Positions 1-12,544 are shown, counted from the stretch's first letter. The stretch is 64,000 bases of DNA from Ampelocalamus luodianensis (GCA_036346255.1 CM070620.1:33601609-33665608), one strand, 5' to 3'. Notes: generated from the sequence alone by a model not told the origin. Made by a program: numbers and translations.

Positions 1-37
1 TGTGCGGAGGGAGCTCGGGGATAGGCCGAGGGCGCGG
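1..37 (-). mobile_element. Element B: D-family LTR, left piece beside element A
   Basis: This is GC-rich sequence immediately left of element A. It ends in CGCGG (33-37), the five bases that recur right after A at 15523-15527. The piece therefore belongs to whatever A inserted into, and the right-hand continuation (15528-16334) is recognisable as a D-family LTR. Too little is visible here to align by itself; the assignment rests on the target duplication. Confidence 0.6.
33..37. repeat. Target site duplication of element A, left copy (CGCGG)
   Basis: CGCGG directly precedes the LTR start TGTGAGGACC. The same five bases follow the other LTR end (GATGTTACA) at 15523-15527. A 5 bp duplication is the normal product of Ty3/gypsy integration. 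Confidence 0.9.
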
Positions 38-778
38 TGTGAGGACCCGGAATATTTAACTAGTAACACTTAACCTCCAAATGGTTCTAGCGTTACTAAT
101 TAAACATTCTAAGCCTCGATGGACATATGTTTCCCAGAATTGCAACATATGCACATCATCACAAAATTACACATCATTTCCATACAACATATATCACTAA
201 GTTCAACAACGACATAAAGTAAAGTTATTACAAAGAGAGCCGACCAGGCCAAATAGAACAATATACAAGAATGACAGTGAAGCAAAAGCGCCATAAGATG
301 GCTAGAACAAAAGTCGGCCAGGTTAGCCACACACCACAAGGCAACCGGCCAGGGCATCAAGCTAGTCGCCCATGAGCTACCACAACACGACTCACAAAAG
401 TGAGGCCCTTGAGCTCACCTTCTTCCTCTGCAACAAAACAATTAAGCATAGCAACCAGTACAAAGATTGTCTTTGTACCCGCAAGATCGACGTGTGGAAT
501 AGCGGACCTATTCATAAACTACATGCAAGCTTATTTAGGTGGAGGTCATATGTCTCATTTTGCATGAAGCCAACTTTATTTGCAATAATGTAGTACCTTT
601 TAAAAGCAAGTTTGCAAATTTATTTTGTTATCAAAGTAACGATAAGTAAAGATACATACAAGTAACCACAGAAGTGACTAACCCAATAGTCACCACAACA
701 TATACGAATCCCGATTCGTACCACCCATCAAGTTTTAATTTAAAGGTTGTAGTCTAACTCTTGAAAGACCTTGCCAAG

Positions 779-848
779 CGTGTCCATAACCTAGGGCGAG
801 GCTATTCGAATAGTTTTAACCTGCGGGGGTGTACCAATGTACCCACAC
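779..848 (-). other. Conserved LTR block with palindrome CTATTCGAATAG (A, left copy)
   Basis: The palindrome is at 802-813. On the element's strand it is preceded by a stretch like GTACACCCCCGCAGGTTAAA and followed by CCTCGCCC, TAGGTTAT and GGACACGC. This copy has GCCC where the other copies have GTCC pairing with GGAC. Related blocks are at 10991-11062 (A), 59103-59172 (G), 52100-52172 (D) and 21548-21625 (C). It lies about 0.8 kb from the primer-site-proximal LTR end. Confidence 0.75.
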
Positions 849-2339
849 CTGGACCGCCTTTAAGCCACAAAGCACACTTAGAAGGTATCTTTGCACGGCT
901 AAGTCCTACGAGACATTTCCAATCTTGTGTATTAACTACGAGCCGCTCGTATGGGTAGAAACACCATGCGCTTACATTGCAAGCGAAAGACAACAAATCC
1001 CATCACGGGTGAAGTCTTTCGGACACTACAATCTCCCAACACCATCCCTCCTGCGACTCCTGCGACTGAGCCAATACACGCCAAAGTACTAAGTCAAGAG
1101 AGGTCCCATACCCTCTAATGTGGTTATGCACGCTAACATGCTTGGTTTAGTGTAACAAGATGTTCGGTCCTTGTTGACCGGGCACCATTCGATCACACCC
1201 CACAATCACACCATCTTACCATTGTGCCCAAGTCTAAATCATTTTGTTTTTAGTTTTAGTTTTCATAAGTAGACATGACACAAGATGGAAATCATAATAC
1301 ATAATAAGTTTGTGTGATCAAGGTTATCGACAAGTCGATAACCGCCCATTTCTACCAAGCTAAGCATGGCTAAACAATTAATCGCAACTACTAAGTGACA
1401 AGAGCCCATCCACGAACTCTAAATCACAACAAGTAACCTAGGCTCATGGTAGTAGAGGATAATCATTTGCTAAGGAAATGCATCTACTAGGCCAACTATT
1501 AAAACAAAATAGCAATGCATACATAGAATTTGTAATCAACATAAATACTTAAAATACTGGGATTAACATGATCAAACTGCTTGCCTTCTTGCTGCTCAAT
1601 ATGTTGCGGAGGATCGTTCTCGGGTTACTGCAAATGTCGAATCCTAGCGAAAAGGCAAAAGAACCAAGAACAACCAATAAGACTAGCAACACTTAAACAA
1701 AAGAGCAAGCAAAAATTAACCAAATACAACGAAATTTATACACAAGGTAGAATACAAATATACCAAGACATAGAAACTGGAAAAACCTAATTTGGATTTG
1801 TGGTGCAAAAGATATTACTTAAAAACTCATTTTCGGCCATAATTAGCTTTGTAGCAAAAATATTTTCTAGAAAGATTTTGGAGCTGAAATTTTATGGTAG
1901 CTACCTACTGGTATAGTGGTAACCCATATAAAATTTTAGGTCATTTGGAGTTAAGATGATTTAGTTATGATTTTCTAAGTTCTACAACTAGCATATATCA
2001 TTTCTCAGGAACATGAATAAAGACAAAGCCTAGATCAAATCAAAGCATGTCTACAGGCCAAATTTACCAGGTTGAGTTTGCTTAGTTTGCAACTACAGAG
2101 AGGAAGTTATGTATTTTACAAATTTTCCATGAATTCCTAGACATCATTTTTCATTAAACAAGATCATGTTGTTTAAATCATTTTCTGCTACAAAACAGGG
2201 CCTAATTTCATTCTCAGATTAAAGTTCATACTATAACAAAGCTACAGCAACTGGAATCATTCAAAAAGGAGTTAAAATGACAAAGTTATGCACTTTTGAA
2301 ATTTGAAACAGCAAAAGACTTAGGAAACTTTGAGCTCTC

Positions 2340-3540
2340 GGGAGGTCCAAGCGAGGCGGAAGACAAGGAGAGGTCGTGGGCGTTAGATCAAGGTCGGCGA
2401 CTCACGAGCCTCGGCGCAGCCAGCGCCTAAGACCTCTTCCCGCTGCAGGGAGTGCGGATCGTTGAGATCTGATCCAACGATCACGACCGGCTCATGCAGC
2501 GCACGCAAGGAGGTCTCTGCGCTTAGCGGAGTCGTGGCCGTCGGATCGAGATCTGGCGGTCCCGAGCACTAGGGAGATCTAAGGCTTTAAATCCAGGAAA
2601 GAGGTCGGGACGGTCGATTCTCACGAGAGGAGGTCCCAACGGTCTAGATCTCAGGAGAGAGGTCCTACTCCTACGGCTAAATCCACGAGAAGGAGGTCTA
2701 ACAGTTAGATCTAAATCTAGCAGGTTTAGACCAGAAGGAGGAGGTCCTAACGCTGCGATCCAAGGAGGAGGTCCTAGGCGGTCAAGATCTTCCAGAGGAG
2801 GTCTTGATGGTTGAGATGTCACGAGGAGGCCTTGGATGACCAAGATCTTCTCGGGAGGTCCTAAGCTATAGTGTTTCTGGGAGGAGATACGGGCGGTTGA
2901 GTTAGACCTAGGAGGTCTTGAGCAGTCCCGAACAACGCGGAGGAGGTCACGAGACTAAGATTTACAAATAAAACCTAACGCTTTCGGATCTAAAGCCGGG
3001 AGGTCATGGGCGGCTAGGATGGAGCTAAAGAGAGTCTGAGCGGGTTTTCCTTGTAAAAGGCCAGGGGTGGCTTTTGACAAAGAGGACCCGATGGTAGCCT
3101 AGGGTGGTTTTTGCGAAATGACCAAGGGAGGTCTTTTGCAACGAGGACCTCGGTGGAGGTCCGAGGTGGCTTTACAAAAATGACCTCGAGGAGGTCTTTT
3201 TGCGAGAGTGGTCCTATCGGCTCGGATGGAGTTCCACGAGGTCTTAAGCGGTTAGGATCTAACCGGGAGGTCCTAGTGCGTGAGATTTTACAGAGCGAGA
3301 TCTAACGGCTAGAGCTAATCCCGGAGGTCTTTAAAGGCCGAGGTGGAACTAGGGAGGTCACAGGACTTAGAAATTTCGCGAAACCCATCTACGATGCAGA
3401 TCCCACAGGGTGGTCTTAACGGCCGAGATTAGCGAGGGAGGTCTTACACTACGGGTTTTCACGGGGAAGATCAAAGGTCAGATCTAAACGTGGGGAGGTC
3501 TTAAACGGCTACGAAGAGCTCTAGGAGGTCGGGGACTTAG
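2340..3540. repeat. Degenerate GGAGGTC / GATCTAACGG array in A LTR
   Basis: About 1.2 kb is built from recurring GGAGGTC(C/T) and AGATCTAACGG-like words at irregular spacing of roughly 35-45 bp. Between them are short variable linkers such as CTAAGCGGTTAGG. The array is present in both A LTRs (the other at 12545-13745), and GGAGGTC words recur more sparsely at about 4490-4690. It is absent in this form from solo LTR G, which carries related GATCCAACGG words instead. By position it falls in the transcribed R/U5 part of the LTR. Confidence 0.7.
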
Positions 3541-4261
3541 TGAGTACGCCGCGTTTGCGGCAAGACACCTTAAAGAGCAATCTCGGACAGCATTAAACAA
3601 TGCCAATCATTAGATCACAACTCTGTCCGAAAGTGCGACACGGCAAAACGCCCGAGCACCCAAGCGAGCTCACCGCGGCGGCGTAGGCCACGCCGCGGGA
3701 ACCAAGAGCAGCTAAGCTCACAATAGCGCAGCGGACCTAACGGAGACACTCTCGGCGGTGGCGACCTTGAGCGTCGGCCCGTGGAGAGGAAGCGATGAGC
3801 AAGCCTTTGACAAAACCGAAAATAGGAAAAGGCCGCTATGACCTAACCTAACACGCGCTCGAGCTCTAGGAGGCTAAAATAAACTCACCCGAGTGTAGGG
3901 AAGGTCGGAGGAAGACGGAGGGACTTGGGAAAGGTCGGCGAAGTCCGCGATGAAGAGCTTGCCGGAGAGGAAGAAGAAGATGGCCTCAACCCCATAAAGC
4001 TACTCCCCAACTCGTGCACCACTGCAATGAGAACCAAGCCAAGTTAGAGCGGGCTCGAGTTGAGAGATCAAGATGATAGTGAACAAGGCCGAGGAAGTTC
4101 TTTGGGACCATTGGGGCACGGAGGTCTTGAGAGAGCTCCAAAAGTGACAATGGAGCGGGAGGTGGTGGTGTTCGTGGGGGTTGAGCTTGAGGACCAACTC
4201 AAGCGAGGGAGCTCAAGCACTAAGCTAAAGCGAAGAAAGGATAGGAGAGGAAGGTCTCGGG

Positions 4262-4271
4262 CTATGTATAG
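4262..4271 (-). promoter_or_regulatory. Putative TATA box of element A (left LTR)
   Basis: Read on the minus strand this is CTATACATAG, in a context that aligns loosely with CTTTATAAG in the related LTRs F (26828-26836) and G (62346-62354). If it is used, U3 would be about 1 kb and R plus U5 about 4.2 kb. The right LTR has the same word at 14471-14480. It is a positional inference. Confidence 0.4.
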
Positions 4272-5310
4272 CGGGGAGCTTGGCAAGGCTAGGCAACCCA
4301 CTTGTGAGCAAGAACCATGCCCACGCCAAAGGCTCGGCAGGACAAGTGACAGAGCGGTGGAGACTTTGGAGGTTAAAGCGACTAGCAATAAATGCATGTC
4401 GTGAGAAAGAGTCGTTGACAAGGGCAAAGGTGACATCTCACGCCCCCAAGCGCTCGACCACGACACACGCCTGAGGTGCGAAATTTCATGGCGGGCGGAC
4501 CTCGGGAGGTCGTGAGGAAGCACGGCGCTAAGGAGGTCTGGGCGACCAAGAATCGCCGAGGTGGGAGGTCGTGGCGTGGGCGGGAGGTCTGGGAGGTCGT
4601 GACCGCTGGATGGAGATCCAGTGGCTTGGACCACCAGGCGCCGAGGCGCTCAAGAGGTCCTCGGATCGGGGAGGAGGTCGTGGCGGCTTGATGGAGATCC
4701 AACGACTGGGGCGGGCGCGCGCGAGATCGAGCTCGGTGCGGCGCGCGCACTGGCTTGACCGAGTCGATTGAGTTGGGCTCGGTCAGAGCAGAGTTTGACT
4801 CAAACCAGTTTAAATTTCACGGTATTAGAGAAAGGCTGATATTTGGAGAATTGTTTGAGGTAGCAATAGAACTCCAAAAATTATGAAATTTTTACAGGAG
4901 CTTGCTAGCTCAAACGAGGACCTAGCATAAAATTTTCAGAGGCTTTGGTGCTGTGGATTTTCCTCCAAAAATTTAACAAGGTGCTGGTCCAAGGTTTGAC
5001 TAGATTTTAAATTGGTTTGACCGACCTCCAAAAATATTCAAACATTTTCTAAAAATTGTGAAACTTTTCAGAGGGTCCACATACCATCCCAAGAACTTAG
5101 GAAAATATTTCCAGGAGATGATCAAGAGGTTTGACAAGATTGTTTTTGAAAGTTCAAGATTTGGATCAAAAGACTTGTGACTTCGTATTTCCATAACTTC
5201 TTGTACAATGCTTGCTTGGTACAATAGGAAATACAGGATGTAAGAAAAAGTTTTAATTTCTACTCATTTTCTTACATTTGAAACACAAGCCTAAAATTAG
5301 GATGTTACAA

Positions 5311-5345
5311 CTCTCCCCCCCTTACAAGAATCTCGACCCGAGATT
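5311..5345 (-). promoter_or_regulatory. Element A polypurine tract and preceding inverted repeat
   Basis: Next to the 3' LTR the plus strand reads CTCTCCCCCCC, that is GGGGGGGAGAG on the element's strand. This is the polypurine tract that primes plus-strand DNA synthesis. Just upstream in transcript sense (5329-5345) is an inverted repeat with arms AATCTCG and CGAGATT around a 3 nt centre. Elements C and D have the equivalent structure with different but still pairing arms. Confidence 0.85.
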
Positions 5346-5349
5346 ACGT

Positions 5350-6666
5350 TTACTCGGAGAAGAAAGAAGGAAAATCTGCACGAAGGCGATCTTCTCGCTC
5401 CCAAGTTGCCTCATCTTGAGAATGGTTTGACCACTGAACCTTAAGGAACTTGATGACACGGTTCCTTGTTCTCACTCCAGATTCCTCAAGAATGCGAGCA
5501 GGATGCTCGCGGTAGGTCAAATTCTCCCGCACATCGAGAACCTCCAGCGGGTTTCCTCGGTTGGGACACGGAGGCACTTCTTGGTGTGAAACATGGAACA
5601 CATCATGCACACCCTCAAGTGCGGTGGTAGCTCCAATCGTATGCAATCGCTCCAACTCTCTCGATGATACGGTAAGGCCCAACATATCGAGAGCCAACTT
5701 GCCCTTGATGCCAAAGCGATGGCCCTTCAAGGTGAGACTTTGAGATACACAAAGTCATTGGGCTCAAAGCTCAACTCACGGCGACGACGATGCGCATAGC
5801 TCTTTTATGCGGGTGGGCGTGCGCGGATGCTCGCGGATCAAGCGAACGACTTTCGGCCTCATTGATCGAATACGGACGGCGCCGCTCACGATCTCGACCA
5901 GTTCAACGGGGTTACGCACCTTCTCCCATACAAAGCCTCAAATGGTGCCATGCCAAGGCGGCTCGAAAATGTTGTTGTAGGAGAACTCAAAGAAATGGTA
6001 GGCATTTCTCCCACTTCTTCCCATAGGAAAGAACACAAGCACGAGCATATCTTCCAACACTTGGTTGACTTCGCTCGTCGCCATCGATCCCGAGGATGAA
6101 AGGCATGTCTTGAAATGAAGCGGGTCCCCATAGCCTCTTGCAAACTATGCCAAAACCGCGAGGTGAAAAGCGCACCACGATCGAAATAATCGTCTTGGTA
6201 CACAGTGAAGACTCACAATCCTCGAGACATAAAGTTCGGCCAAAGGCCCCACACGCCCGAGTCTTTACAGGAAGGAAATGTGCCACTTTAGTCAACGGTC
6301 AATCACGACCCAAATAGCATCATTCCCTTGACGAGCGGGGCAATCCGGTGATGAAGTCCATGCGAATGGAATCCACTTCCATTCAGCACCGCAAAGGCTG
6401 AAGAAGACCTGCTGGGCGCGATGTTCGGCCTTCACACGACGGCACACGTCGCACTCGACGAACACGGCAATCTCGCGCTTCATTCGGGTCCACCGAATCT
6501 CGGCGAAGATCGATACATCTTGGTAGCCGGGGTGAATAGACAAAGGAGAGTCATGGGCTTCGCGGAGAATCATATTCCGCAATTCCATGACCTTAGGAAC
6601 CACAAGGCGCTGCCCAAACCACACAACGCCATGCTCATCCTCACGAAAAGCACTTGGCCATCCCAT
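5350..6666 (-). pseudogene. Element A integrase with chromodomain-like tail, frameshifted
   Basis: Integrase inserts the cDNA and the tail probably targets chromatin. In transcript order, 6666-6292 carries the zinc-binding region (histidines in REAHDSPLSIH, cysteines in CDVCRR) and runs into the first catalytic region. The frame then changes at about 6295 and 6203 (words LTKVAHFLPVK, then FEALYGRRC near 5890). The C-terminal part 5730-5350 includes FHVSH and a chromodomain-like segment with FLKVQWSNH and EATWERED, ending at a TAA at 5350-5352. At least four frame changes mean no continuous protein. The intact-order relative is element D at 45417-46952. The integrase core is much more broken here than in D. 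Confidence 0.85.
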
Positions 6667-6697
6667 CCTTGATGTTCGCTTGATCGGCTCACCGGCA

Positions 6698-8240
6698 TCA
6701 TCTCTGTGTGCCGCTTTGATTTAGTCCACCAAGGTTGGTTGCACAACCAATGTAGCAAGAGAACCGTGCTCGATCAAACCCAAATTGAGTATTGGAATTA
6801 CGCAATGAGGGTAGGTCTTGCTCTTGGAGCATCAACATGTTGCAATACACTTTAAATTTGAGTGCATCCGCAACAACATTGGCCTTGCCGGATGGTGCGA
6901 ATACCCATGTCATAGTCCTTGATCAATTCCAACCATCTTCTTTATCCGAGGTTCAGATCTGGTGGGTGAACAAGTACTTCAAGCTCTTGTGGTGAATACA
7001 CCTCACAACGGTTACCAATCGAGATAATGCCGCCAAATCTTGAGTGCATGGACCACAGCAGACTAATTCCAAGTCATGAGTAGGATAGTTGAGTTCATGA
7101 GGCCTCAACCGCCGCGATGCATAGGCCACAACCTTGCCTTCTGCATAAGAACACAACCGGACCACGACGAAGCATCACAATAGATATCAAAACTCTTGTG
7201 AATATCGAGGAGAACAAGCACTGGTGAGGTCGATCGCTTCTTGAGTTCTGAAAACTCACATCACAAGCGGCGGACCACTCAAACTTCTTGTCTTTCTTGA
7301 GCAGTTCGGTCATAGGCTTCGCAATCTTGGAGAAGTTCTCGATGAAGCGGCGATAGTAGCCACCAAACCAAGAAAACTCCGCACATCGGTGGTGACTTGG
7401 TGACCCCAAGATAGCACATCACCGACCTTGCTAGGATCCACGACCACACCTCTGCTGAAAGAACATGGCCTAAGAATGCCACTTCCTTCAACGAGAACTC
7501 GCACTTGCTGAATTTGGCATACGGTGGTGCTCACGCAGCTGCCCAACACCGGCTTAAGATGCTCGGCATGCTCTTCTTCACTCTTGGGTAGATAAGGATA
7601 TCATCGATGAATACCACCACAAATCTATCAAATACTCCATGAATACCGAGTTCATAAGATTCATGAATAAAGCGGGAGCATTAGTCAAACCAAAAGACAT
7701 GACGATTGTACTCGTAAAGGCCATAACGAGTAGCAAAAGCCGTCTTAGGAATATCCTCGGTCTGATCGACTTGATGATAGCCCAATCTCAAGTCAATCTT
7801 GAGAAGACTCGTGCTCAGGTCAAGCGATCGAAGAGATCATCAATCCGGGCAAAGGATACTTGTTCTTCACCGTCACCTCATTAAGCGGACGGTAATCAAC
7901 ACACATGCGCAAGGTCTTGTCCTTCTTCTTCACAAAGATAATTGGACAACCCCAAGGAGATGAGCTAGGGCGGATAAAACCCTTCTCTTGCAGTTCACCG
8001 GCTTGCTTCTTGACTCCTCCAACTCATTAGGAGGCATGCGTCGACCTCTTAGAAATAGGGGCGTGCAGGGCGACAACTCGATCACAAACTCGGATCTCGA
8101 GCAGGTGGCATGCCGAGCAAGTCTTCGGAAAGACATCAGCGAAGTCACACACGTGGGACGTCGTGAATCTCCAATCGGCTTTGCTTCAGGACATAAAGAT
8201 GGGGCTCTACAATCGTAGCGAAAACCCAACTGTTACTTTG
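6698..8240 (-). pseudogene. Element A reverse transcriptase and RNase H, frameshifted
   Basis: Fragments in several frames keep the gypsy order. 8229-7930 has [10 protein letters not shown], from the RT N-terminal region. About 7585-7620 encodes VVVFIDDIL, where FIDD is the RT catalytic YxDD-type motif. 7409-7240 has [17 protein letters not shown], the connection after RT. 7165-6953 has [23 protein letters not shown] and HHKSLKYLF, from RNase H. 6913-6850 has PSGKANVVADAL, the RNase H end. Each fragment stops or shifts after 40-100 codons. Copying of the element's RNA would have been its job, but the sequence as given cannot make an active enzyme. Confidence 0.85.
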
Positions 8241-8352
8241 AAGGGTCGGTGAGGTAGACAATCTTCTGGCACAATCGATTTGCCCCAAGTGTTGGGACAA
8301 CCAATCCATGCCAAGAATCACATCCAAGCGCCGCGAGTCGAGCGAGATAAGA

Positions 8353-8700
8353 CTACGCCAAATCCCACTCCTTCGATGTGGATAGGAACATCCGGCATAC
8401 TTGGTCGCTCTCATTTCCGAACCGGAGAGCGAATGGCGATGGAATCCCCAAAGGAACACGGTGAAGTCCACAATCAACGACAAAAGACCTCGAAATAAAA
8501 GAATGCGAAGCTCGAGTCAAATAAAATCGTAGCGGGATGCAAATTAACAAGGAGCGTACCCAACACCACGTCGGGCGCCTCCTGTGCCTCCTCAGCCGAG
8601 ATATGGTTGACTCGGCCGCTCCCCAAGCCCGGGGTCTTCTGGTCAGGTGGGTGACCACTCCCTTGCCCGCGTCCTCCATTAGGACGAGGGGCTCCCATCT
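8353..8700 (-). pseudogene. Element A aspartic protease, broken at the active site
   Basis: The stretch GRVNHISAEEAQEAPDVVLG followed by LLVN is the gag-protease junction typical of Tekay/Del elements. The catalytic triplet should follow as DSGASHSF. Here the frame reads DSS then FAFFYF, consistent with loss of two bases right after the catalytic Asp codon near 8520. The downstream C-terminal region (8483-8280) keeps [13 protein letters not shown] in another frame. The protease would cut Gag-Pol; this copy is non-functional unless the indel is an assembly error. Confidence 0.8.
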
Positions 8701-9658
8701 TCTTAGGACAACTACTCGCGTAGTGGCCCTTGTTGTGGCGATGAAGCGGTGGCGTCGGTGCGGGGTTGCGGGAACACCTGCTGCTTTGGTCGCAGCGCGC
8801 GTGATCGAGTCACGACCTGCGGAGGACGTGGAGCTGGTGCTGAAGGCCTCGGCGGTGGTGAAGCCAAGGAACGGGCCACCGGTGCAGGCCCAACTCGGGG
8901 ACGAACGAGGCCAGCCTGCGCAGACCGCTGGGCCTCCCACTTGCGCTTGCGGGACTCGCCCAGCGCTCTCGCCTTGTGCTCGGCGATGATGGCCTTGTCC
9001 ACCAAGGTGCGGAAGTCGAAGTCCACAATAGAGAGCTTGTCCTGAAGCTCCTCAGACAAACCCTCCATGAACTTCTCCTGCTTGGCCTCATCAGTGGCCA
9101 CCTCAGCAGGAGCGTACCTCGCCAAATGGTTGAACTCGTGGAGGTACTCAGTCACCGATCTGCGCCCCTGTTTGAGCGCAAGGAACTCCTTCTTCTTCAG
9201 CTTCATCAGGCCGGCGGGGACATGGGCCCGACGGAAAGCTGACCGGAACTCCTCCCACGAGACCACGTGTCCCGCGGGCTGCATGGCGAGGAAATTCTCC
9301 CACCATGAGTCCGCACCCTCCGGTGATGGGATGCGAAAAGTGCCCTCCCTCGCTCACGGCGAGCAGCGTTGAGCTTCGCTCAATCGAGCGGGCCGATCGT
9401 GCGTCCAAGGATCTCGGACCGGGAAGGTAGGAGGCTGCGTGCGGAGGAACTCCGCAAGCCCCCACGCCGTCGGTGCCCACCTCCGGATCCGAGGCACGGA
9501 GGGAGTGGAGGTGTTCTGGCGATAACCTCCAACACCTGCGGTCCTCGAACGATTGCGTTCGATTTGCATGAGACTTCCGCCATGGTCTGAGGAGGAGGAA
9601 GCTCCTCATCGGGACTACGGTGATTCCGCCGCACGTGTCCCACCACCATCTGATTCAC
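8700..9658 (-). pseudogene. Element A gag (capsid / nucleocapsid), frameshifted
   Basis: 9658-9354 carries the proline-rich N-terminal part in two frames, including GLAEFLRTQPPTF. 9284-8712 is a 190-residue open stretch holding the retrotransposon gag core (VSWEEFRSAFRRAHVPAG, LKQGRRSVTEYLHEFNHLARY, then a basic region ESRKRKWEAQ). A CCHC-like nucleocapsid knuckle tail (NKGHYASSCPKK) follows near 8700-8750. The expected start is near 9590-9658, just after the leader. Gag would package the RNA. Frame changes near 9350 and 8750 break it. Confidence 0.85.
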
Positions 9659-10229
9659 TAAGATAAGTTAGCTACAAGCGAGATAAAAAGAAGGCAAAGA
9701 AATGCAAACTCAAGAAAAGGGCTCAGAATAACCACCAAGAGTACAAGACCAACAATCACCAAATCGACTTCAAACGACTAACCCGTATGGAAGAGCAGTA
9801 ATCGTGTGAGAAAACCCAAAATTTTGAACTAAATTCTAGCTCAAAACAGTCCAAAATCAAGGTATAACCACCTAATAGAGTATAGGCATTAGCTAATCTC
9901 ATATCACTTCTTACCCTTTCATTCCCACAAGTTTTAGTTGAATTTACCTCTCATTTCCTACCTTAATTACTCACCACTAGCTAGCTGTCCAAATTTCTTT
10001 CTCCAAGCTCTCATGGTTTTCCCAAAACCAAGTTAATCGATAGAGGCTAATTTTTGAAAGGAAGAGAGGAACAACTTTTTCAAACTTAAGTGAGGGTAAG
10101 GTGAGATGAGCAAGCTAAGATAGGTAAGGAGCAAAATTAGAGAACTTACTTAAGTTTTCATAAACTATTTGAAAGTAAGTTTTCAAAATATTCTAAAGCG
10201 ACTAAGCTAGGGGTTTCTATTGGTCAGTA
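9659..10229 (-). other. Element A leader between primer site and gag
   Basis: This is AT-rich, gene-free sequence of about 570 bp. No open frame of note is present on the element's strand, unlike the 1.2 kb leader of element D, which carries an extra ORF. Confidence 0.7.
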
Positions 10230-10242
10230 TGGCTCGATACCA
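10230..10242 (-). promoter_or_regulatory. Element A primer binding site (tRNA-iMet type)
   Basis: On the element's strand it reads TGGTATCGAGCCA, four bases from the end of the 5' LTR. The canonical initiator-tRNA-Met site is TGGTATCAGAGCCA, present exactly in element C. Here one A (T on the plus strand, CTCTG to CTCG) is missing. Element D lacks the same base. Confidence 0.85.
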
Positions 10243-10990
10243 ACTTTGTGAGGACCCGGAATATTTAACTAGTAACACTTAACCTCCAAATGGTTCTAGC
10301 ATTACTAATTAAACATTCTAAGCCTCGATGGACATATGTTTCCCAGAATTGCAACATATGCACATCATCACAAAATTACACATCATTTCCATACAACATA
10401 TATCACTAAGTTCAACAACGACATAAAGTAAAGTTATTACAAAGAGAGCCGACCGGCCAAATAGAACAATATACAAGAATGACAATGAGCAAAAGCGCCA
10501 TAAGATGGCTAGAACAAAAGTCGACCGGTTAGCCACACACCCACAAGGCAACCGACCAGGGCATCAAGCTAGTCGCCCATAAGCTACCACAACACAGACT
10601 CACAAAAGTGAGGCCCTTGAGCTCACCTTCTTCCTCTGCAACAAAACAATTAAGCATAGCAACCGAGTACAAAGATTGTCTTTGTACCATAAGATCGACG
10701 TGTGGAATAGCAGACCTATTCATAAACTACATGCAAGCTTATTTAGGTGGAGGTCATATGTCTCATTTTGCATGAAGCCAACTTTATTTGCAATAATGTA
10801 GTACCTTTTAAAAGCAAGTTTGCAAATTTATTTTGTTATCAAAGTAACAGTAAGTAAAGATACATACAAGTAACCACCTGGAAGTGACTAACCCAATAGT
10901 CACCACAACATAGCACGAATCCCCGATTCGTACCACCCATCAAGTTTTAATTTAAAAGGTTGTAGTCTAACTCTTGAAAGACCTTGCCAA

Positions 10991-11062
10991 GCGTGTCCAT
11001 AACCTAGGACGAGGCTATTCGAATAGTTTTAACCCTGCAGGGGTGTACCAATGTACCCACAC
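10991..11062 (-). other. Conserved LTR block with palindrome CTATTCGAATAG (A, right copy)
   Basis: The palindrome is at 11015-11026. On the element's strand the adjacent hairpin has GTCC and GGAC arms around TAGGTTAT, and CCCTGCAGGGTTAAAA precedes the palindrome. Confidence 0.8.
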
Positions 11063-12544
11063 TCCAGACCGCCTTTAAGCCACAAAGCACACTTCCAAGG
11101 TATCTTTGTACAGTTAAGTCCTACGAGACATTTCCAATCTTGTGTATTAACTCGAGCCGCTCGTATGGGTAGAAACACCATACGCTTACATTGCAAGCGA
11201 AGACAACAAATCCCATCACGGGTGAAGTCTTTCGGACACTGTCTCCCAACACCATCCCTCCCGCGACTCCTGCGACTCGGAGCCAATACACGCCAAAGTA
11301 CTAAGTCAAGAGAGGTCCCATACCCTCTAATGTGGTTAGCACGCTAACATGCTTGGTTTAGTGTAACAAGATGTTCGGTCCTTGTTGACCCGGGCACCAT
11401 TCCAGTCACACCCCACAATCACACCATCTTACCATTGTGCCCAAGTCTAAATCATTTTGTTTTTAGTTTTAGTTTTCATAAGTAGACATGACACAAGATG
11501 GAAATCATAATACATAATAAGTTTGTGTGATCAAGGTTATCGACAAGTCGATAACCGCCCATTTCTACCGAAGCTAAGCATGGCTAAACAATTAATTCGC
11601 AACTACTAAGTGACAAGAGCCCATCCACGAACTCTAAATCACAACAAGTAACCTAGGCTCATGGTAGTAGAGGATAATCATTTGCTAAGGAAATGCATCT
11701 ACTAGGCCAACTATTAAAACAAAATAGCAATGCATACATAGAATTTGTAATCAACATAAATACTTAAAATACTGGGATTAACATGATCAAACTGCTTGCC
11801 TTCTTGCTGTTGCTCAATATGTTGCGGAGGATCGTTCTCGGGTTACATGAAATGTCGAATCCTAGCGAAAAGGCAAAAGAACCAAGAACAACCAATAAGA
11901 CTAGCAACACTTAAACAAAGAGCAAGCAAAAATTAACCAAATACAACGAATTTATACACAAGGTAGAATACAAATATACCAAGACATAGAAACTGGAAAA
12001 ACCTAATTTGGATTTGTGGTGCAAAAGATATTACTTAAAAACTCATTTTCGCCATAATTAGCAATTTAGCAAAAATATTTTCTAGAAAGATTTTGGAGCT
12101 GAAATTTTATGGTAGCTACCTACTGGTATATTGGTAACCCATATAAAATTTTAGGTCATTTGGAGTTAAGATGATTTAGTTATGATTTTTCTAAGTTCTA
12201 CAACTAGCATATATCATTTCTCAGGAACATGAATAAAGACAAAGCCTAGATCAAATCAAAGCATGTCTACAGGCCAAATTTACCAGGTTGAGTTTGCTTA
12301 GTTTGCAACTACAGAGAGGAAGTTATGTATTTTACAAATTTTCCATGAATTCCTAGACATCATTTTTCATTAAACAAGATCATGTTGTTTAAATCATTTT
12401 CTGCTACAAAACAGGGCCTAATTTCATTCTCAGATTAAAGTTCATACTATAACAAAGCTACAGCAACTGGAATCATTCAAAAAGGAGTTAAAATGACAAA
12501 GTTATGCACTTTTGAAATTTGAAACAGCAAAAGACTTAGGAAAC

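Larger units (their letters stand above)
38..5309 (-). repeat. Element A 3' LTR (left copy)
   Basis: It begins TGTGAGGACC and ends GGATGTTACA, so read on the element's strand it starts TGTAACATCC. It is 5272 bp against 5276 bp for the partner at 10247-15522. This is very long for a plant gypsy LTR. AT-rich parts (for example 1800-2340 against 12010-12540) are almost identical between copies, while GC-rich parts carry a small indel every few tens of bases. The LTR contains a degenerate array (2340-3540), a conserved palindromic U5 block (779-848) and a putative minus-strand TATA (4262-4271). Minus-strand open frames within it (such as 4068-4634) look like by-products of the repeat, not genes. 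Confidence 0.93.

Noticed and set aside
4068..4634. 188-codon minus-strand frame in A LTR (and 161-codon frame at 14596-15081)
   Set aside because: The two LTR copies do not preserve the same frame, and composition follows the GGAGGTC repeat.
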